Shown here in pieces: positions 44,123-47,112 of a stretch of DNA of 47,112 bases. The notes under the pieces were generated by a model. That model made no database searches, was not told the DNA's origin, and saw nothing but the letters and a program-made list of their open reading frames with translations. The translations under genes were made by a program, and so were the position numbers. The stretch is from JAGOUU01 sp964609155 (GTDB taxonomy: Bacteria; Pseudomonadota; Gammaproteobacteria; JAGOUU01): contig CAZSRF010000016.1 in NCBI GenBank assembly GCA_964609155.1, positions 1 through 47,112 on the forward strand. The letters are read 5' to 3'. Each line of letters begins with the position of its first letter. Within the stretch, counting starts at the first letter, position 1.

Positions 44123-45679
44123 TTAACAAGTTTGTAATATTTTACGATCAATTTTGCCATTATAGTTTAACGGCATTTTATCCAGATAAATATATTTCGA
44201 TGGAATCATATAGTTCGGCAGTCGCTCACGCAAATAATTAGTTAAACTACTTTTTTCAATTGCTTGTCCATTTGGGATCAAATAAGCTACTAGTTTTCTT
44301 CTGATTAGCACACCATCACCAGTAGCAACAACAGTCGCTTGTTTTATACCATAATAATTATTAAGAACCGTCTCGATTTCACCTAGTTCTATACGGTGTC
44401 CATGTATCTTTACCTGATTATCAATACGCTTGATATAAATTAACATACCATCAGGACGGATCTCGACCAAATCACCAGTTTTGTATATGCTCTGCCCTTT
44501 GTCCAAAAACAGCAAACCATTTATGAACTTCTCTTGCGTTAACTCCGGTGCGTTGAGATAACCACGCGCTAAGCCTAGACCACCAATATGCAGCTCACCG
44601 ATTGAGGCTGGATTTAAATGCTCATCAAGAACATATATGCTAGTTCGGTTAATTGGTCGTCCTATAGGTACAATATTCTCTGAATCATTGAGATCACGTA
44701 ATTTATAATAAGTAGCAAATGTTGTGCACTCTGTTGGGCCATACACATGTACAATCTCTGTATATGGGAGTTCTCTAAGTGCTTTACGAAAGTGCTTAAT
44801 AGAATGAGCTTCCCCACCAGTAAGAACTTGACTCACTTTATTTAATATAGTTGGTTCCTCATCTATGATTAGATTAAACAACGCTGTAGTCAAAAATATC
44901 GTTGTAATTTGATTATTCTTAATGCTCTCACGAAGCCCAGTGAGTGTAGGTAACTTTTCATGATATAACACACACCTACCACCATTGAGTAACGGTCCCC
45001 AAAGCTCAAAAGTAAATGCATCAAATGCTGCAGGTGCAAGTTGCAGGACCGTCGTCTTAGCACTAAGATCAACATATTCCGGAGATTCTAGAAGATGCAA
45101 CACTGATTGGTGAGTAATCGCCACCCCTTTTGGCCTACCACTTGAACCAGAAGTATAATTAGCATAAATTAAGTTGGTAGATCTCATGTTAATTAGTCTA
45201 GGGCTATCAAGTTCCTGTCCAGCAGAATGTAATAAAGAATTTAGCGTAATAGTTATAGCATCATCTGGCAGATCTTCCTGCAACTCATCAGACGTTATTA
45301 TCATAGAGATATTGGCATCGGATATTATATGCAATTGACGCTCTTTCGGGCACTTGATATCCAGTGGAACATACCCACATCCTGCCTTAATAATAGCAAG
45401 TATGACTGTAATCATTTCTATTGAGCGATCAAAATAGACACCAACTAACATATCTATACTGAATCCCAACGCAATCAATTGATGAGCGATACAATTTGCT
45501 TGTCTGTTTAATTCATTGTACGTAATATTATGATCACCGTGAACAAGAGATATATGATTGGGATATAGTGATGCTATTAACTCAAACTGTTCGTGAACTG
45601 TTTGCACAATTTGAGAAGCGTAAGGTTTATCTGTAATGGCCCTCTCGCTTGTCGACACATCCACATTTATTGTGCGCAT
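44123..45679 (-). CDS. Free-standing NRPS-type adenylation enzyme
   Basis: A complete stand-alone adenylation domain of 518 residues. Core motifs: A3 YTSGSSGRPKGV, A4 FDAFTFELWG, A5 VYGPTECTT, A7 YKTGDLVEI, A8 RIDNQVKIHGHRIELGEIE and A10 NYNGKIDR. Placing residues by eye against GrsA gives code D220, A221, F224, F262, L286, G288, V312, T320, F321 and the A10 Lys, close to published Ile and Val codes. There is no condensation, carrier or thioesterase domain. Its start overlaps the carrier gene end by 13 bases, so the carrier is its likely partner. Confidence 0.92.
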   Translation of the reverse strand: MRTINVDVSTSERAITDKPYASQIVQTVHEQFELIASLYPNHISLVHGDHNITYNELNRQANCIAHQLIALGFSIDMLVGVYFDRSIEMITVILAIIKAGCGYVPLDIKCPKERQLHIISDANISMIITSDELQEDLPDDAITITLNSLLHSAGQELDSPRLINMRSTNLIYANYTSGSSGRPKGVAITHQSVLHLLESPEYVDLSAKTTVLQLAPAAFDAFTFELWGPLLNGGRCVLYHEKLPTLTGLRESIKNNQITTIFLTTALFNLIIDEEPTILNKVSQVLTGGEAHSIKHFRKALRELPYTEIVHVYGPTECTTFATYYKLRDLNDSENIVPIGRPINRTSIYVLDEHLNPASIGELHIGGLGLARGYLNAPELTQEKFINGLLFLDKGQSIYKTGDLVEIRPDGMLIYIKRIDNQVKIHGHRIELGEIETVLNNYYGIKQATVVATGDGVLIRRKLVAYLIPNGQAIEKSSLTNYLRERLPNYMIPSKYIYLDKMPLNYNGKIDRKILQTC

Positions 45680-45939
45680 GAACTCTCTATTCTTTTGGCT
45701 ACTTCAGACAATATACTATGCTTAAAAAGATCGTCCAGCTGTATTATATTTTTCCCGAATTTCTGCTCGACGCGGTGTAAAAATCTAATCACGGTCAACG
45801 AATCAGTGCCTAACTCAAAAAAATCTGACGTAGCATCAATATCTTGAACCTCGAGCAACTCTTCCCAAATCTCCACCAGCCAGTGCTCAATTGTAGTGTA
45901 GTCAATCATATTGCTTTCAATGATGGCGGATTCAGACAT
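45667..45939 (-). CDS. Free-standing acyl/peptidyl carrier protein
   Basis: A 90-residue carrier with the phosphopantetheine site DFFELGTDSLTVIRF (Ser47). The following helix pattern is of the peptidyl-carrier type. The ATG used has a weak ribosome-binding site; an alternative ten codons on (MIDYTT) has GAAAG ahead of it. It immediately precedes and overlaps the adenylation gene, which should load it, while the upstream PPTase should activate it. Confidence 0.92.
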   Translation of the reverse strand: MSESAIIESNMIDYTTIEHWLVEIWEELLEVQDIDATSDFFELGTDSLTVIRFLHRVEQKFGKNIIQLDDLFKHSILSEVAKRIESSCAQ

Positions 45940-45997
45940 GGCGATTGATCTCTACGTAGTTATTCTGTTATTCTTAGGATACATGTTTTAGGCAACT

Positions 45998-46026
45998 ACG
46001 ATAATCTAAAAGCATAATTAAGTCAA
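45998..46026 (-). promoter_or_regulatory. Promoter for the carrier/adenylation operon
   Basis: On the minus strand TTGACT (46021-46026), a 17-base spacer and TATCGT (45998-46003), in the 96-base gap after the PPTase gene. The leader would be about 50 bases. Confidence 0.5.
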
Positions 46027-46035
46027 ATCTATTAT

Positions 46036-46794
46036 CTAAGCGTAATTTAATACCTTAATACTATTACCATGTCCTTTAAAACAATATGCAGCCTCATATC
46101 CTACGTATGTTGTTAACGAGTATAATGACCACTGAGATGCGGCAATAAGGTTATTATTGACCGAGGTTAGCATGGACTGTTCACTTATTGTTGCTAACGA
46201 TACTTGGAATTGATCCAACGCATAAGATAATCCTGTACCAGCTGCTTTAACGAAAGCCTCTTTCCTGGTCCAGCATCGGTAAAATGAGGTTATTCTATCT
46301 TGCTGCGACACAGCATTAAGATCCTCTATCTCGCCAGCAGAAAAATATCTCTGCGCAAGCCCATATAAGTCTGCTAGAGGACGCACTCTTTCTACATCAA
46401 TCCCCACCTCAGAAATTTTGGAGAAAATATATAAAGCTATGCTGCCTGAATGTGCAATATTAAAATGGATAACATCACTGGCATTAGCCATGCGGGGCTT
46501 ACCAAAATGGTTATACTCAAAATCAATTGTATCAGGTGTTGTTGACAAGTATTGACTCAAGATAATGCGTAAAATACCTCTTGTTGTTATAAAAGAAACT
46601 CTATGTTTCTGATCACAGAGTCTACCAGAGCGCTCCTGCTCCATAATCGATAAACAACTATAATACTTGTGTGCTTCAATATTATGAACATCCAAATCCG
46701 CCAACCAGATATGGATGTCTTGAGATAAGCGCGGAACAATTTCTGATTGCAATTTCAAATATGGCAGCCTATGTTTGTTAGCGCCCAACTTCAA
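46036..46794 (-). CDS. Sfp-type 4'-phosphopantetheinyl transferase
   Basis: This enzyme converts apo-carrier proteins to their active form using CoA. Family motifs are clear: FNIAHSGSIALYIF, VGIDVERVRPL (metal Asp and Glu) and FYRCWTRKEAFVKAAGTGLS. It has 252 residues from a TTG start at 46794. No ATG occurs in frame until residue 51, and an upstream stop at 46828-46830 limits other choices, so the exact start is uncertain among TTG codons. It is first of the minus-strand group, next to the tRNA genes. Confidence 0.9.
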   Translation of the reverse strand: MKLGANKHRLPYLKLQSEIVPRLSQDIHIWLADLDVHNIEAHKYYSCLSIMEQERSGRLCDQKHRVSFITTRGILRIILSQYLSTTPDTIDFEYNHFGKPRMANASDVIHFNIAHSGSIALYIFSKISEVGIDVERVRPLADLYGLAQRYFSAGEIEDLNAVSQQDRITSFYRCWTRKEAFVKAAGTGLSYALDQFQVSLATISEQSMLTSVNNNLIAASQWSLYSLTTYVGYEAAYCFKGHGNSIKVLNYA

Positions 46795-46824
46795 GCTTAA
46801 TGTTGTATGCAGAATTAAACAGGC

Positions 46825-46844
46825 ACTCTAGCAGAACCTAGAGT
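46825..46844. promoter_or_regulatory. Inverted repeat overlapping a possible PPTase promoter
   Basis: ACTCTAG-CAGAAC-CTAGAGT forms a perfect 7-bp inverted repeat about 31 bases upstream of the PPTase start. A possible minus-strand promoter, TTGTAA, 17 bases, TAGAGT, runs through it, with the -10 inside one arm. The layout would suit a repressor site. Confidence 0.4.
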
Positions 46845-46967
46845 TGGTTACAATACTATTTAAGTTAAAGTTGTCTGAATTTAAAGCAAGGTAAAATGGA
46901 GATAAAATAAGTATTACTAAAACTAACTGATTGCACTTGATGAGCCAACCCAACCTATTGATTAAAT

Positions 46968-47043
46968 TGGCGTCCCCAAGGGGATTCGAACCCCTGTTGC
47001 CGCCGTGAAAGGGCAGTGTCCTAGGCCTCTAGACGATGGGGAC
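46968..47043 (-). tRNA. tRNA-Glu (anticodon TTC)
   Basis: A complete 76-nt cloverleaf on the minus strand: acceptor GTCCCC pairs with GGGGAC, the anticodon loop reads CCTTTCA (TTC), the T arm is GGGGTTCGAATCCCC, and CCA is encoded. Confidence 0.95.
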
Positions 47044-47075
47044 AGTCTGATGGGCTAACGGTACTGGAAGTAATT

Positions 47076-47112
47076 TGGTGGAGCTAGTCGGGATCGAACC
47101 GACGACCTCTTG
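47076..47112 (-). tRNA. tRNA-Ala 3' half, cut by the window edge
   Basis: The minus-strand 3' part reads CAAGAGGTC, a T arm GTCGGTTCGATCCCGAC, acceptor TAGCTCC and ACCA, matching gammaproteobacterial tRNA-Ala. The anticodon lies outside the window. The CAAGAGGTC stem end resembles the GGC isoacceptor (inference). Confidence 0.82.

Noticed and set aside
44890..45075. 61-codon frame inside the adenylation gene
   Set aside because: It is out of frame with an intact, motif-complete gene and has no features of its own.
1..47112. CRISPR array, prophage structural genes or integrase
   Set aside because: No regularly spaced repeats, cas genes, phage genes or integrase motifs were seen anywhere in the window.

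Overview
The window reads as AT-rich gammaproteobacterial chromosome, most like Legionellales. The ruvB-ruvA-ruvC-yebC-aspS order, the division and cell-wall run lpxC-ftsZ-ftsA-ftsQ-ddl-murB-murC-murG, an S1/P1 nuclease and several eukaryotic-like proteins of the kind seen in host-associated Legionellales all fit. The taxonomic call is inference from gene content; no marker search was possible.

Layout. 1-640: remnants, namely the N-terminus of an IS66-family transposase, a short C-terminal coding tail and a strong terminator. 651-5594 (minus): RuvBAC Holliday-junction machinery, YebC regulator and AspRS. 5713-7743: oligopeptidase A. 7885-14104: accessory genes, including a secreted S1/P1 nuclease, a divergent pair of a kinase-like and a dual-specificity-phosphatase-like protein, a VanY-type peptidase, a small conserved protein and an APC-type transporter. 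14105-14388: gene-free and carrying a 27-bp perfect GC-rich inverted repeat. 14389-19213: ZapE, a small membrane protein/Smr/TerC operon, a ZIP transporter and a LysR regulator. 19281-23646: Bcr-type MFS pump, GNAT, a HEPN/MNT toxin-antitoxin pair and GlpD. 23666-25432: a large alpha/beta-hydrolase-like protein. 25450-34234 (minus): lpxC to murG.

34470-34814 marks a break. The dcw run stops at murG with no ftsW upstream, and a degenerate IS5-family transposase lies next to it. From there to the tRNA-Glu/tRNA-Ala pair at the right edge lies what I read as a compact small-molecule biosynthetic locus in two converging operons. The plus-strand genes encode a class I glutamine amidotransferase that appears to use a non-ATG start, a tandem PaiB-type flavin-domain protein, an AurF-type di-iron N-oxygenase with every metal ligand conserved, a phosphinothricin-acetyltransferase-like GNAT and two methyltransferases. 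The minus-strand genes encode an Sfp-type phosphopantetheinyl transferase, a free-standing carrier protein, a free-standing adenylation domain whose by-eye specificity code (D-A-F-F-L-G-V-T-F-K) points to Ile/Val, a two-domain metallo-beta-lactamase-fold enzyme, a DHA2-type MFS exporter and a second GNAT.

Working model (inference): the PPTase primes the carrier, the adenylation enzyme loads a branched-chain amino acid, the AurF-like enzyme oxidises its nitrogen, the methyltransferases, flavin protein, MBL enzyme and acetyltransferases tailor or release it, and the MFS pump exports it. No condensation, reductase or thioesterase domain is present, so this is not an ordinary NRPS. It is the most promising candidate for an undescribed system in the window.
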